Shown: piece after piece, positions 28,422-35,833 of the stretch
Position numbering within the stretch: the first letter of the stretch is position 1
How the letters are laid out: each line of letters begins with the position of its first letter
DNA from: Chitinophaga sp. CF418
GTDB taxonomy: Bacteria; Bacteroidota; Bacteroidia; Chitinophagales; Chitinophagaceae
Assembly: GCF_900142925.1 (NCBI RefSeq)
Contig: NZ_FRCN01000017.1
Span: 1 to 64,000 of the forward strand
Direction: 5' to 3'
DNA: 64,000 nucleotides
Made by a program: the position numbers and the translations under genes
The notes under the pieces: model-generated
Databases searched by the model: none
What the model saw: only the letters and a program-made list of their open reading frames with translations
What the model was told of the DNA's origin: nothing

Positions 28422-30455
28422 ATGCTAATCGCACTACAGGATATAACTTTTGAGTTTGGCGCAAGGGCCATCGTTGAAAACGCTTCATGGCATATTGTAC
28501 CGGGCGACCGTGTGGGTCTGATCGGATTGAATGGTACTGGTAAATCTACCATTTTACGCGTGATCAATGGTGAATACACCGTTTCGAAAGGAAGTGTAAA
28601 CAAGATCAAAAACCTCTCTCTCGGGTTCTTCAACCAGGACCTGCTCAGCTTCGAATCTGATGAATCTATCCTGAACGTGGGTATGACCGCCTTTGAGCAA
28701 GCCCTGCGACTGGAAAAAGAGTTGGAACGCATCACTAAAGAACTGGAAACCAACGAGGCAGAAGCATTACTGATGGAATATGCAGACAAACTGCATGAAT
28801 TTGAAGTCCTTGACGGTTACAATATGCGGCATAAGACCGCCCAGGTACTGGAAGGCCTCGGCTTCTCCACAGCCGACCTGGAACGTCCCTACAGCCAGTT
28901 CTCCGGAGGCTGGCGCATGCGCGTGCTGCTGGCTAAACTGATCCTGCAGCAGCCGGATGTGCTGATGCTCGATGAACCGACGAACCACCTTGACCTCCCT
29001 TCCATCGAATGGCTGGAGAAATACCTTCAGAGCTACAGCGGCGCCGTGATCATTGTATCGCACGACCGTTATTTCCTGGACAGGATGGTCAATAAAATAG
29101 TAGAACTGTATCAGCAGCAGTTACACCACTACGCGGGTAACTACGAAGACTATGAGCAGGAAAAGGAACTGCGCCGTGAAATGCAGCAGAGTGCTTACGA
29201 GAACCAGCAGGATTACATCCGCCAACAGGAACGCTTCATTGAGCGCTTTAAAGCAAAAGCCTCTAAAGCTGCCCAGGCACAAAGTATTGCCAAACGCCTC
29301 GACAAACTGGAAAGAGTAGAACAGGTAGATAATGGACCTTCCAAGATCCGTATCAACTTTACCCCTGACAGAATACCCGGTAAGATCATTACTACGCTGA
29401 ACAATGTGACCAAACGTTTCGGTAAACTCACCATCCTCGAGGGCGCCAGCGCTGAAATCAACCGTGGCGACAAGATAGCCCTGATCGGTGCGAACGGTAA
29501 GGGTAAATCCACCCTGCTCCGTGTGATAGCAGGTGCAGAACCAATGGAAGGTGAACGCATCGGCGGCCATAACGTAGTGCCCAGCTTCTATGCCCAGCAC
29601 CAGCTGGAAAGTCTGGACCTGAGCAGTGAGATCCTGGATGAACTCAAAAACTTCGGCAGCGGCCGTTCAGAAGTGGAACTCCGCGCCCTCCTCGGTTGTT
29701 TCCTCTTTACCGGCGATGATGTTTACAAGAAGATCAAGATCCTGTCCGGAGGTGAAAAAGCACGTGTTGCACTGGCCAAAACCATCATCAGCCAGGCCAA
29801 CTTCCTGCTGCTGGATGAGCCGACGAACCACCTGGATATGAACTCTGTGCAGATGCTGATTGACGCCCTGGCACAATATGACGGCACCTATGTACTGGTG
29901 TCCCACGACCGTTACTTCGTCAGCCAGACGGCCAACAAGATCTGGGAGATCGTAGACGGCGAGATCAAGGAATTCAAGGGTACCTATGCAGAATGGGAAG
30001 AGTACAAAAAGCGTCAGGCAGAAAACGCCAAACTCCTGGCTACTTCCGACAAGAACGCCAACGACTCAAAAAAAAAAGACTTAAAGACCGAGCGGCCAGC
30101 GAATAACAATAACGCCAACAACAACAGCGGCAACAATAACAATAAGAACACCGGTAATAATAATAGTAGCAATAACAGCAGCAACAGCCAACAGAAGAAC
30201 ACTCCTATAGACAAGGACAAACAGAAGGAGTTACAAAAGCATAAACGTCAGTTCCAGCAACTGGAGGAACAACTGGCCCGTCTTAATGAAAAGAAGACTG
30301 CCCTGGAAACTTCCATGAACGACCCTCAGACCTATTCAGACAAAAAGCGCTTCCAGCAGCTGGAATCTGAATACGCTCAACTGGGTAAGGAATTGAAACA
30401 GGTGAACGAGGACTATGAGAAGGCTTTCGAGAAACTGATGGAGCTGGAAGGCTGA
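28422..30455 (+). CDS. ABC-F family ATPase
   Basis: The 677-residue protein has two ABC ATPase domains and no membrane part, as in ribosome-associated ABC-F factors (Uup/YheS type). Walker A motifs are G-L-N-G-T-G-K-S-T (near residue 37) and G-A-N-G-K-G-K-S-T; the signatures are F-S-G-G-W and L-S-G-G-E; both Walker B regions read L-D-E-P-T-N-H-L-D. The interdomain arm is charged and helical. After the second ATPase comes a long Asn/Ser-rich low-complexity linker (about residues 560-595) and a C-terminal coiled coil like that of Uup. It probably acts on stalled ribosomes (inference). The ATG at 28422 follows a good -7 box; the frame is open upstream but that part is not expected to be translated. 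The last ~40 bases of the gene belong to a decayed tandem repeat that continues downstream. Confidence 0.93.
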   Translation: MLIALQDITFEFGARAIVENASWHIVPGDRVGLIGLNGTGKSTILRVINGEYTVSKGSVNKIKNLSLGFFNQDLLSFESDESILNVGMTAFEQALRLEKELERITKELETNEAEALLMEYADKLHEFEVLDGYNMRHKTAQVLEGLGFSTADLERPYSQFSGGWRMRVLLAKLILQQPDVLMLDEPTNHLDLPSIEWLEKYLQSYSGAVIIVSHDRYFLDRMVNKIVELYQQQLHHYAGNYEDYEQEKELRREMQQSAYENQQDYIRQQERFIERFKAKASKAAQAQSIAKRLDKLERVEQVDNGPSKIRINFTPDRIPGKIITTLNNVTKRFGKLTILEGASAEINRGDKIALIGANGKGKSTLLRVIAGAEPMEGERIGGHNVVPSFYAQHQLESLDLSSEILDELKNFGSGRSEVELRALLGCFLFTGDDVYKKIKILSGGEKARVALAKTIISQANFLLLDEPTNHLDMNSVQMLIDALAQYDGTYVLVSHDRYFVSQTANKIWEIVDGEIKEFKGTYAEWEEYKKRQAENAKLLATSDKNANDSKKKDLKTERPANNNNANNNSGNNNNKNTGNNNSSNNSSNSQQKNTPIDKDKQKELQKHKRQFQQLEEQLARLNEKKTALETSMNDPQTYSDKKRFQQLESEYAQLGKELKQVNEDYEKAFEKLMELEG

Positions 30456-30673
30456 TGCAGGATGCAAGGAGTTACGCGGTTAGATGGGCTGCTATTTATT
30501 GGAATGCAACATTTGAGAAAGCGTTTGATAAGCTACCGGAACTAAGTCTGATGTGAAAGCTACGCAGTCAGACGGCCAACTATCAGGTAAAATGAAGCAC
30601 TGAGACAGCGTTTGATAAGCTACTGGGAAATGAGTCCGATGTGAAAGCTGTACAGTCAGATGGTCAACTATCA
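30417..30673 (+). repeat. Three-copy degenerate tandem repeat starting inside the ABC-F gene end
   Basis: Copy 0 starts at 30417 (coding for E-K-A-F-E-K-L and the stop), copy 1 at 30515 and copy 2 at 30602, giving periods of 98 and 87 bases. Copy 1 still reads E-K-A-F-D-K-L-P-E-L in the corresponding frame. The similarity extends about 60 bases beyond the stop codon, including a shared block AG[TC]TACGC[GA]GT[TC]AGA. The pattern is that of old tandem duplication of the gene's 3' end. Confidence 0.75.
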
Positions 30674-30972
30674 ATTGGAGGGCTCTTAACGAGGAGGTTT
30701 CAGGTGGAGACCCAAGGGCCTTATCCCTTTGAGAGTGCTGATACGCTTGACGGGAGTTATATAGATATTCAAAAGCCAATACGCTTGCTAAAGCTGCATA
30801 GCAAGGACCTCGAAAAGGGATACAGCCCGGGGTCCCACCTGAAACCGCAGCAAGCGCCCAAGCAGCAAGCAGCAAGCGCCAGGCAAACCGCAACAACTGC
30901 CCGAAATAGAACAACTTAATATATCAGCAGAACTCGTATCTTCAACACAGCGAACTAACTGGAATATAACAT
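30456..30972. other. 517-base gap rich in repeats, no convincing gene
   Basis: The gap holds two decayed copies of the ABC-F gene end, a long inverted repeat (30696-30846), and short direct repeats (GCAGCAAGCGCC at 30847-30858 and 30869-30880). An open frame at 30641-30919 runs through the repeats with no family resemblance and is not called as a gene. The last ~60 bases probably contain the promoter of the two-component operon; TATCTTCA near 30935-30950 is only a weak -7 match. Confidence 0.6.
30696..30846. repeat. Long imperfect inverted repeat
   Basis: The left arm (30696-30730) and right arm (about 30814-30846) can pair over about 33 bases with a few mismatches; the outer ten bases GGTTTCAGGT and ACCTGAAACC are exact. 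The arms enclose about 83 bases. Transcribed in either direction it would give a strong stem. Confidence 0.75.
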
Positions 30973-31659
30973 ATGCAACGCATACTCGTAGTAGAAGACG
31001 AAATCAAAGTGGCTAATACCGTGAAAAAGGGTTTAGAAGAGAACGGCTTTGAAGTCGATGTTGCCTATGACGGCAGAATGGGCAAAAGCCTGGGCGCCAG
31101 CAATAACTACGACCTGGTGATCCTGGACCTGAACCTGCCCCATGCCAACGGTTACGAAGTATGTGAGGTGATCCGCCGGAAGAATAACGCCATACCGATC
31201 ATCATGCTCACTGCCCTTGGCGGCATGGACGATAAAATGCAGGCCTTTGAGCTGGGAGCAGACGATTACCTTGTGAAACCCTTCGACTTCCGGGAACTGA
31301 TGGCCCGCATCAGGGTATTCCTGAAACGTGCGGGTTCCGAAGTACAGGAAAATACGCAATATAAGATCGTGATCGGCGACCTGGAAATAGACCGGGAGAA
31401 AAAGGAAGTAACCAGGGCCGGTAAAAAGATCGCCCTGACCGCCAAAGAATACCAGCTCCTGGAATTCCTCGCCCTGCACAAAGGAAAAGTAATTTCCAAA
31501 CTGGTGATCGCCGAAAAGGTCTGGGATATCGACTTTGATACCGGTACCAACGTAATAGAAGTATATATGAACTTCCTGCGGAAGAAGATCGACAAAGACT
31601 TTGATAATAAGCTGCTCCATACAAAAACAGGAATGGGATATTACCTTGCCGAAGAGTGA
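30973..31659 (+). CDS. OmpR/PhoB-family response regulator
   Basis: The 228-residue transcription factor has a receiver (residues 1-120; acidic pair E-D-E near 8-10, phospho-acceptor Asp in I-L-D-L-N, Lys in V-K-P-F) and a C-terminal winged-helix DNA-binding domain (about 130-228; L-T-A-K-E-Y-Q-L-L-E-F and the G-x-G-Y-Y-L end). It resembles the CusR/CopR-like regulators frequent beside metal-efflux genes. Its stop overlaps the kinase start by four bases (GTGA), showing translational coupling. Confidence 0.94.
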   Translation: MQRILVVEDEIKVANTVKKGLEENGFEVDVAYDGRMGKSLGASNNYDLVILDLNLPHANGYEVCEVIRRKNNAIPIIMLTALGGMDDKMQAFELGADDYLVKPFDFRELMARIRVFLKRAGSEVQENTQYKIVIGDLEIDREKKEVTRAGKKIALTAKEYQLLEFLALHKGKVISKLVIAEKVWDIDFDTGTNVIEVYMNFLRKKIDKDFDNKLLHTKTGMGYYLAEE

Positions 31660-33059
31660 AGATCAAATATAAAATAGCGCTCTCCTATTCTATTTCAGCA
31701 TTTGTACTGCTGAATACTTTCGCCATCCTGGCTTACTATTTCTCTGCACAGTCCCGTAAAGCGGAATACCTGGAACGCCTGGAATACCGTGCCCGCTCTA
31801 TTGCCAATGTGATCATTGAAGATGACCGCGTAAAAGTGGACCTGCTGCGTAAACTGGACAAAACCACCTTCCAGGACCTATATAAAGAAACCATCCTCGT
31901 ATACGATCCTGCTTACGACCTGCTTTATTCCAATGTAAAAGATACCGCCATCCGTACCTCCCGCCACCTGCTGGACTATATCAGAAAGAACGGTGAGTAT
32001 AGTCATGAGCGTGATAATGGTGAGCTGGTAGGCGTATATTATACAGAAGGCAAAGTCTCGGTGATCGTACTGGTCACTTCCTTTGACAAATACGGCTTTC
32101 AGAACCTGCAGAACCTGCGGCAGATCCTCATTATAGAGATCATTGTGGCAGTTATACTACTGGTGGTAGTCGGCTATTTCTTTGCAAGAGGAATGGTGCG
32201 CCCCATTGACAACCTGGTAACACAGGTGCAGACTATCAATGCCAACAACCTCCAGGGTATAACAGTAGATGCTAAAGGTAGGGATGAAATCGCCCAGCTG
32301 GGCGCCAATTTCAATACCATGCTGAAGCGCCTGAGCAATGCCTTTGACCTGCAGAAGAGTTTTGTAAGCAATGCCTCGCACGAGCTGAGAACTCCGCTGG
32401 CGTCCATCATCAGCCAGCTACAGGTGGCATTGTCCAAAGAAAGAAGCAAGGAGGTATACCAGGATACCCTGACATCGGTACTTGAAGATGCACAGCACCT
32501 GTCAGACCTGAGCAACGGACTATTACAGCTGGCGCAATCAGGGCTGGATGAACAGCAATTTGTCTTTATGGAAGTCAGGATAGACGAACTGCTGCTGGAA
32601 ATGGGCAACCTGATCAAACTAAAGCGCGCCCCGGCTACCCCTGGTGCAGAGCCTCATAAATCTCCCCGGGTTGACATCCGTTTCCTGAAAGAGCCGGAGC
32701 TGGATACAGAACTGATCTGCGAGGGTAATGAAAGCCTGCTCAAGGTGCTCTTCCTGAACCTGCTGGACAATGCATTGAAGTTCTCCTCAGACAATACCAC
32801 CTACGTCACCATCGACTTTAGCCCCACCGATATTCAGGTGCAGGTAAAAGACACTGGCATGGGTATAGCCCCGGAAGATCTGGAGAAGATCTTCGAACCC
32901 TTCTACAGGGGCTCCAATTCACACCAGGTACGTGGTCATGGCCTGGGACTTTCCATCTGCAAAAGGATCGTCCTGCTGCATAAGGGCCAGATTTCTGTAG
33001 CGTCTGTACCGGGACAAGGCACTACTTTTACTGTCGTTTTACCTCACAGGCATCAATAA
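31656..33059 (+). CDS. Membrane sensor histidine kinase
   Basis: The 467-residue kinase starts at a GTG overlapping the regulator stop. It has a membrane helix at about 8-28, a periplasmic sensor of about 125 residues, a second helix at about 155-175, a HAMP region (about 178-230), HisKA with A-S-H-E-L-R-T-P-L near residue 240, and HATPase motifs N-L-L-D-N-A-L-K-F, D-T-G-M-G-I and G-L-G-L-S-I near the end. It pairs with the upstream regulator. The sensed signal is not evident; the short adaptor-like gene 97 bases downstream suggests an envelope or metal-efflux link. Confidence 0.94.
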   Translation: MKIKYKIALSYSISAFVLLNTFAILAYYFSAQSRKAEYLERLEYRARSIANVIIEDDRVKVDLLRKLDKTTFQDLYKETILVYDPAYDLLYSNVKDTAIRTSRHLLDYIRKNGEYSHERDNGELVGVYYTEGKVSVIVLVTSFDKYGFQNLQNLRQILIIEIIVAVILLVVVGYFFARGMVRPIDNLVTQVQTINANNLQGITVDAKGRDEIAQLGANFNTMLKRLSNAFDLQKSFVSNASHELRTPLASIISQLQVALSKERSKEVYQDTLTSVLEDAQHLSDLSNGLLQLAQSGLDEQQFVFMEVRIDELLLEMGNLIKLKRAPATPGAEPHKSPRVDIRFLKEPELDTELICEGNESLLKVLFLNLLDNALKFSSDNTTYVTIDFSPTDIQVQVKDTGMGIAPEDLEKIFEPFYRGSNSHQVRGHGLGLSICKRIVLLHKGQISVASVPGQGTTFTVVLPHRHQ

Positions 33060-33156
33060 GATGTCCATTCCCACCACATTTTAATGACTTTTTAATTGTG
33101 TTTAAAGCCCACTTTAAGTAGGATTGCGGAGCTTTGCCTTAATTCTGAAATACGTC

Positions 33157-33822
33157 ATGAAATGCATCTCCTTCATCCTCGTCTTATTTGTTGCCAGCCT
33201 TTGCCTGACAGCATGTAAGCATCCCGAGATTGATGGAGGAGCCCAAAAAAAGACCTTTGTGCTGAGTGATACAATGCTGAAGACGATCAGAATAGACACC
33301 GCCAGTCTGAAACCCGTACAAAAGGAGTTACAGCTGCCGGGAAAAATAATCCGGAACAACCGGAATGCCCGCCAGACGGATGTACTGATAGATGTAGCAA
33401 AGGCTGATCTGAAGAATGTGAAAGAGGGATATGAAGCCGAAATTCTTACAGAAAGCCTTCCCGAAAAAGTGTTTTATGGAAAAGTGGAGACGGTCTATCC
33501 GGCAAAGGATTCATCAGCTGGACGTTTGGATATACTACTGGCTATTCCGGAAGCATTACTCAAACCTGAGATGAAAGCGGCTGTAATCGTTCATTGCAAT
33601 CAGGGCGATGACATGATAGCCATTCCGGAGGCGGCGGTAATAGCAGACCACAGTAAGAATTTCGTGCTGGTGTTCAAAGATAAATACAATATCCAGGTAA
33701 GGGAAGTACAAACGTATACGACTACCGGTGATATTATCTATATCCTCAGAGGATTGAATGCGGGTGAAAATGTTATATCTGCACATCAGCAACAGATATA
33801 CGAAGCACTGAGTGATAATTAA
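33157..33822 (+). CDS. Short RND adaptor-like lipoprotein lacking the hairpin domain
   Basis: The 221-residue protein has a lipobox L-T-A-C (Cys near 17). Its N-terminal segment resembles the start of CzcB-type adaptors (I-R-I-D-T-A-S-L-K-P-V then L-P-G-K-I). The sequence then passes directly to the beta-barrel and membrane-proximal part (V-L-I-D-V-A-K-A-D-L; L-K-P-E-M-K-A; I-P-E-A-A-V; G-L-N-A-G-E-N-V-I). Compared with the full-length adaptor at 44622-45701 it lacks about 120 residues, namely the lipoyl domain and the alpha-helical hairpin. The frame is intact and a terminator follows. The ATG at 33157 is used; an earlier TTG start would precede the signal peptide. Role unknown: perhaps an accessory or regulatory adaptor, or a stable deletion product. 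Confidence 0.8.
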   Translation: MKCISFILVLFVASLCLTACKHPEIDGGAQKKTFVLSDTMLKTIRIDTASLKPVQKELQLPGKIIRNNRNARQTDVLIDVAKADLKNVKEGYEAEILTESLPEKVFYGKVETVYPAKDSSAGRLDILLAIPEALLKPEMKAAVIVHCNQGDDMIAIPEAAVIADHSKNFVLVFKDKYNIQVREVQTYTTTGDIIYILRGLNAGENVISAHQQQIYEALSDN

Positions 33823-33931
33823 CGCTGATCAATAGGGTTTTAGTTCGCATATAGGTTGATAGAATGGACATGCTAATGCAGCTCTTACAGGTGTTTACAT
33901 TTGTTTGAACTGTTCTACATGCTCAATTACT

Positions 33932-33972
33932 CCGCCCCGCCGCAGAAGAAACAACGCGGGGCGGTTTTTTTT
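33932..33972 (+). terminator. Terminator after the short adaptor gene
   Basis: CCGCCCCGC (33932-33940) pairs exactly with GCGGGGCGG (33956-33964), followed by eight T bases. Confidence 0.92.
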
Positions 33973-33973
33973 G

Positions 33974-34023
33974 TCCCCGGGGTTTCACCCCGGGCTACAA
34001 ACACACAGCTCCTGACGAGGATC
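33974..34023. repeat. Two-hairpin intergenic repeat, copy A
   Basis: A palindromic CCCCGGGG/CCCCGGG stem with loop TTTCA is followed by GGGCTACAAACAC and a second, imperfect hairpin built on AGCTCC-TGAC. It lies between the terminator and the stop codon of trhO. Other copies are at 38922, 38982 and 41998. Confidence 0.8.
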
Positions 34024-35058
34024 TTATTTTTCTCCCAACCTGGGCCTTAATCTTTGCCTGGATTTATTGAAGAACATTGTTCCCTTATCTACTCCTTTCC
34101 GCAGCTCTTCCTGTTGTTCAGGAGACATCTGTAGCACCGTATGGCACTCATCACTGCAGGTGCCTTCATATTTAGCAGCACATTCATCGCACTGGATGAA
34201 CAACAGGTGACAACCATCGTTCTTACAGTTGGTATGGGTATCGCAGGGTTTACCACACTGATGGCATTGAGCAATCACTTCTTCTGTGATGCGTTCTCCC
34301 AGCCTATCGTCAAATACAAAGTTCTTGCCTTTGAACTTCAGAGGAAGTCCCTGGGCCTTTGCCTTATTAGTGTATTCAATAATACCGCCTTCCAGGTGGA
34401 ATACATTTTTGAAACCGTTGTGCAGCATATATGCGGATGCTTTTTCACAGCGGATACCACCCGTGCAGTACATCACAATATTCTTATCTTTCTGGTCTTT
34501 CAGCATGTCAACCGCCATAGGCAGCTGTTCGCGGAAAGTATCAGAAGGCACTTCTATAGCGTTCTCGAAATGCCCTACTTCATATTCATAGTGATTACGC
34601 ATGTCCACCACTATTGTATCAGGATCATTAGTCAGCTCGTTGAAGCTCTTCGCATCCAGGTACTTACCTTTTGTAAACATGTCGAAAGTAGGATCTTCTA
34701 TGCCGTCTGCAACAATCTTGTCGCGGACCTTGATCTTCAGTACCCAGAAAGATTTACCATCATCGTCGACTGCAATGTTCAGACGAATGCCGTTGAGGAA
34801 AGAATAAGAATAAAGGGTGTCCCGGAAAGCCTCAAAATTGTGTTCGGGAATGCTGATCTGTGCGTTGATGCCTTCGTGCGCCACGTAGATGCGGCCAAAG
34901 ACGCCCAGGACAAAGAGCCGCTGGTATAGTTCGTCACGGAAAGCGTTGGGATCTTCGATCTTTGCGTACTGGTAGAATGATGTAGTGACGCGCCGGAATG
35001 TCTCGGCAGCCAGCCGTACCTTCAGTTCGGCGGCGGATACTCTGTTGTGTAATGCCAT
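34024..35058 (-). CDS. trhO: tRNA uridine(34) hydroxylase (rhodanese family)
   Basis: The 344-residue protein matches the TrhO/YceA family, which makes 5-hydroxyuridine at position 34 of certain tRNAs with molecular oxygen. An N-terminal ferredoxin-like domain (about 20-115) precedes a rhodanese domain (about 130-225) with the active-site loop Y-C-T-G-G-I-R-C. The C-terminal part contains several Cys pairs (C-H-Q-C-G-K-P-C, C-K-N-D-G-C and C-D-E-C) that probably bind zinc. It is monocistronic, with a -7 box TACCTTTG at 35205-35198 on the minus strand and a leader of about 130 bases. Confidence 0.93.
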   Translation of the reverse strand: MALHNRVSAAELKVRLAAETFRRVTTSFYQYAKIEDPNAFRDELYQRLFVLGVFGRIYVAHEGINAQISIPEHNFEAFRDTLYSYSFLNGIRLNIAVDDDGKSFWVLKIKVRDKIVADGIEDPTFDMFTKGKYLDAKSFNELTNDPDTIVVDMRNHYEYEVGHFENAIEVPSDTFREQLPMAVDMLKDQKDKNIVMYCTGGIRCEKASAYMLHNGFKNVFHLEGGIIEYTNKAKAQGLPLKFKGKNFVFDDRLGERITEEVIAQCHQCGKPCDTHTNCKNDGCHLLFIQCDECAAKYEGTCSDECHTVLQMSPEQQEELRKGVDKGTMFFNKSRQRLRPRLGEK

Positions 35059-35136
35059 TTTGCGTAAAGAAATTTTAAGAACACTTGCCTTGTGAGCAAA
35101 ATTTCAGTTATCGCCTTACCAGCATTGAGTTTTAAC

Positions 35137-35171
35137 AGACAGACCTGAAAAGTATGCCTAAAAGTCTGTCT
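35137..35171 (-). promoter_or_regulatory. Inverted repeat in the trhO leader
   Basis: AGACAGAC (35137-35144) and GTCTGTCT (35164-35171) pair exactly around a 19-base loop, inside the predicted ~130-base leader of trhO. There is no T-run, so this is more likely a leader structure than a terminator. Confidence 0.45.
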
Positions 35172-35197
35172 CAACTTCTAAAACTGGCTCGGCGCCG

Positions 35198-35205
35198 CAA
35201 AGGTA
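35198..35205 (-). promoter_or_regulatory. trhO -7 box
   Basis: The minus strand reads TACCTTTG, an exact TAnnTTTG match, just after the end of the small membrane-protein gene. Confidence 0.55.
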
Positions 35206-35214
35206 ATAAAATTC

Positions 35215-35427
35215 TCAGAGTTCTCCCTGCCAGGTCTCTGTTTCCCTGGACCACTCGTACAGGATACTTGTCAGATAATAGGCTGTAGCACTGATAATCA
35301 ATACATACCCGGCAAACCCTACGGTGAGGTATTCAGGCAGGCCATTCCAGTCATTCACTTCTGCTACATAGGCCAGGGTTGCCATTAAAATACCAAGAAC
35401 AAAGGCGATTATTGCAATTCTTTTCAT
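35215..35427 (-). CDS. Small two-helix membrane protein, unknown function
   Basis: The 70-residue protein has two hydrophobic segments (about residues 3-20 and 35-57) joined by the polar stretch E-V-N-D-W-N-G-L-P. It is followed by a separate promoter for trhO, so the two are probably independent. No family is recognised. Length, hydrophobic pattern and gene spacing make it a plausible real gene. Confidence 0.6.
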   Translation of the reverse strand: MKRIAIIAFVLGILMATLAYVAEVNDWNGLPEYLTVGFAGYVLIISATAYYLTSILYEWSRETETWQGEL

Positions 35428-35671
35428 GGGGGATAGTTAAGTTAGAAATTCACATGAAAATGTTATACGATACACAGGTAAACTGGCTCAAAATATGTTT
35501 TACATTTACTACAACGTGTAAACGAGGGAAATTGTTCAGGGAACTATGAACATATCCCATCCTTTATAACTATTTGATTATTATCGTATATAAAATAATG
35601 ATAAGACTTGGCATCCTTTTTGAAATTAAGGTATCGGACAAGCAAATCAGATTAACCCAAAAATGTGAATT

Positions 35672-35794
35672 ATGAGTACAGTTCTTCTCTACATCCTTTA
35701 TTTTATAGTAGGTTTATGGATTTACCGTTTACTAGCTTACTTCTATGACCGTGATCCCAAAGAAAGCTATAAAGCAAGAAAGGAAAGATTTTAG
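35672..35794 (+). CDS. 40-residue single-pass membrane protein, unknown
   Basis: The ORF encodes a hydrophobic N-terminal helix (about residues 4-25, with Y-F-I-V-G-L-W-I-Y) followed by a charged tail (Y-D-R-D-P-K-E-S-Y-K-A-R-K-E-R-F). It sits alone in an otherwise empty stretch and a Rho-independent terminator starts nine bases after the stop codon, which strongly suggests a transcribed small gene. The 35428-35671 region before it is AT-rich with no other gene. No homolog is recognised. Confidence 0.6.
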   Translation: MSTVLLYILYFIVGLWIYRLLAYFYDRDPKESYKARKERF

Positions 35795-35802
35795 GCAAGC
35801 AG

Positions 35803-35833
35803 GGGAAAGTCAAAACGGCTTTCCCTTTTTTTA
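35803..35833 (+). terminator. Terminator of the 40-residue ORF
   Basis: GGGAAAG (35803-35809) pairs with CTTTCCC (35819-35825) around a nine-base loop and is followed by eight T bases. The T-run overlaps the end of the converging DUF5686 gene. Confidence 0.85.

Noticed and set aside
30641..30919. 92-codon open frame in the ABC-F downstream gap
   Set aside because: It runs through decayed repeat copies and the inverted repeat; composition looks non-coding and no family is recognisable.
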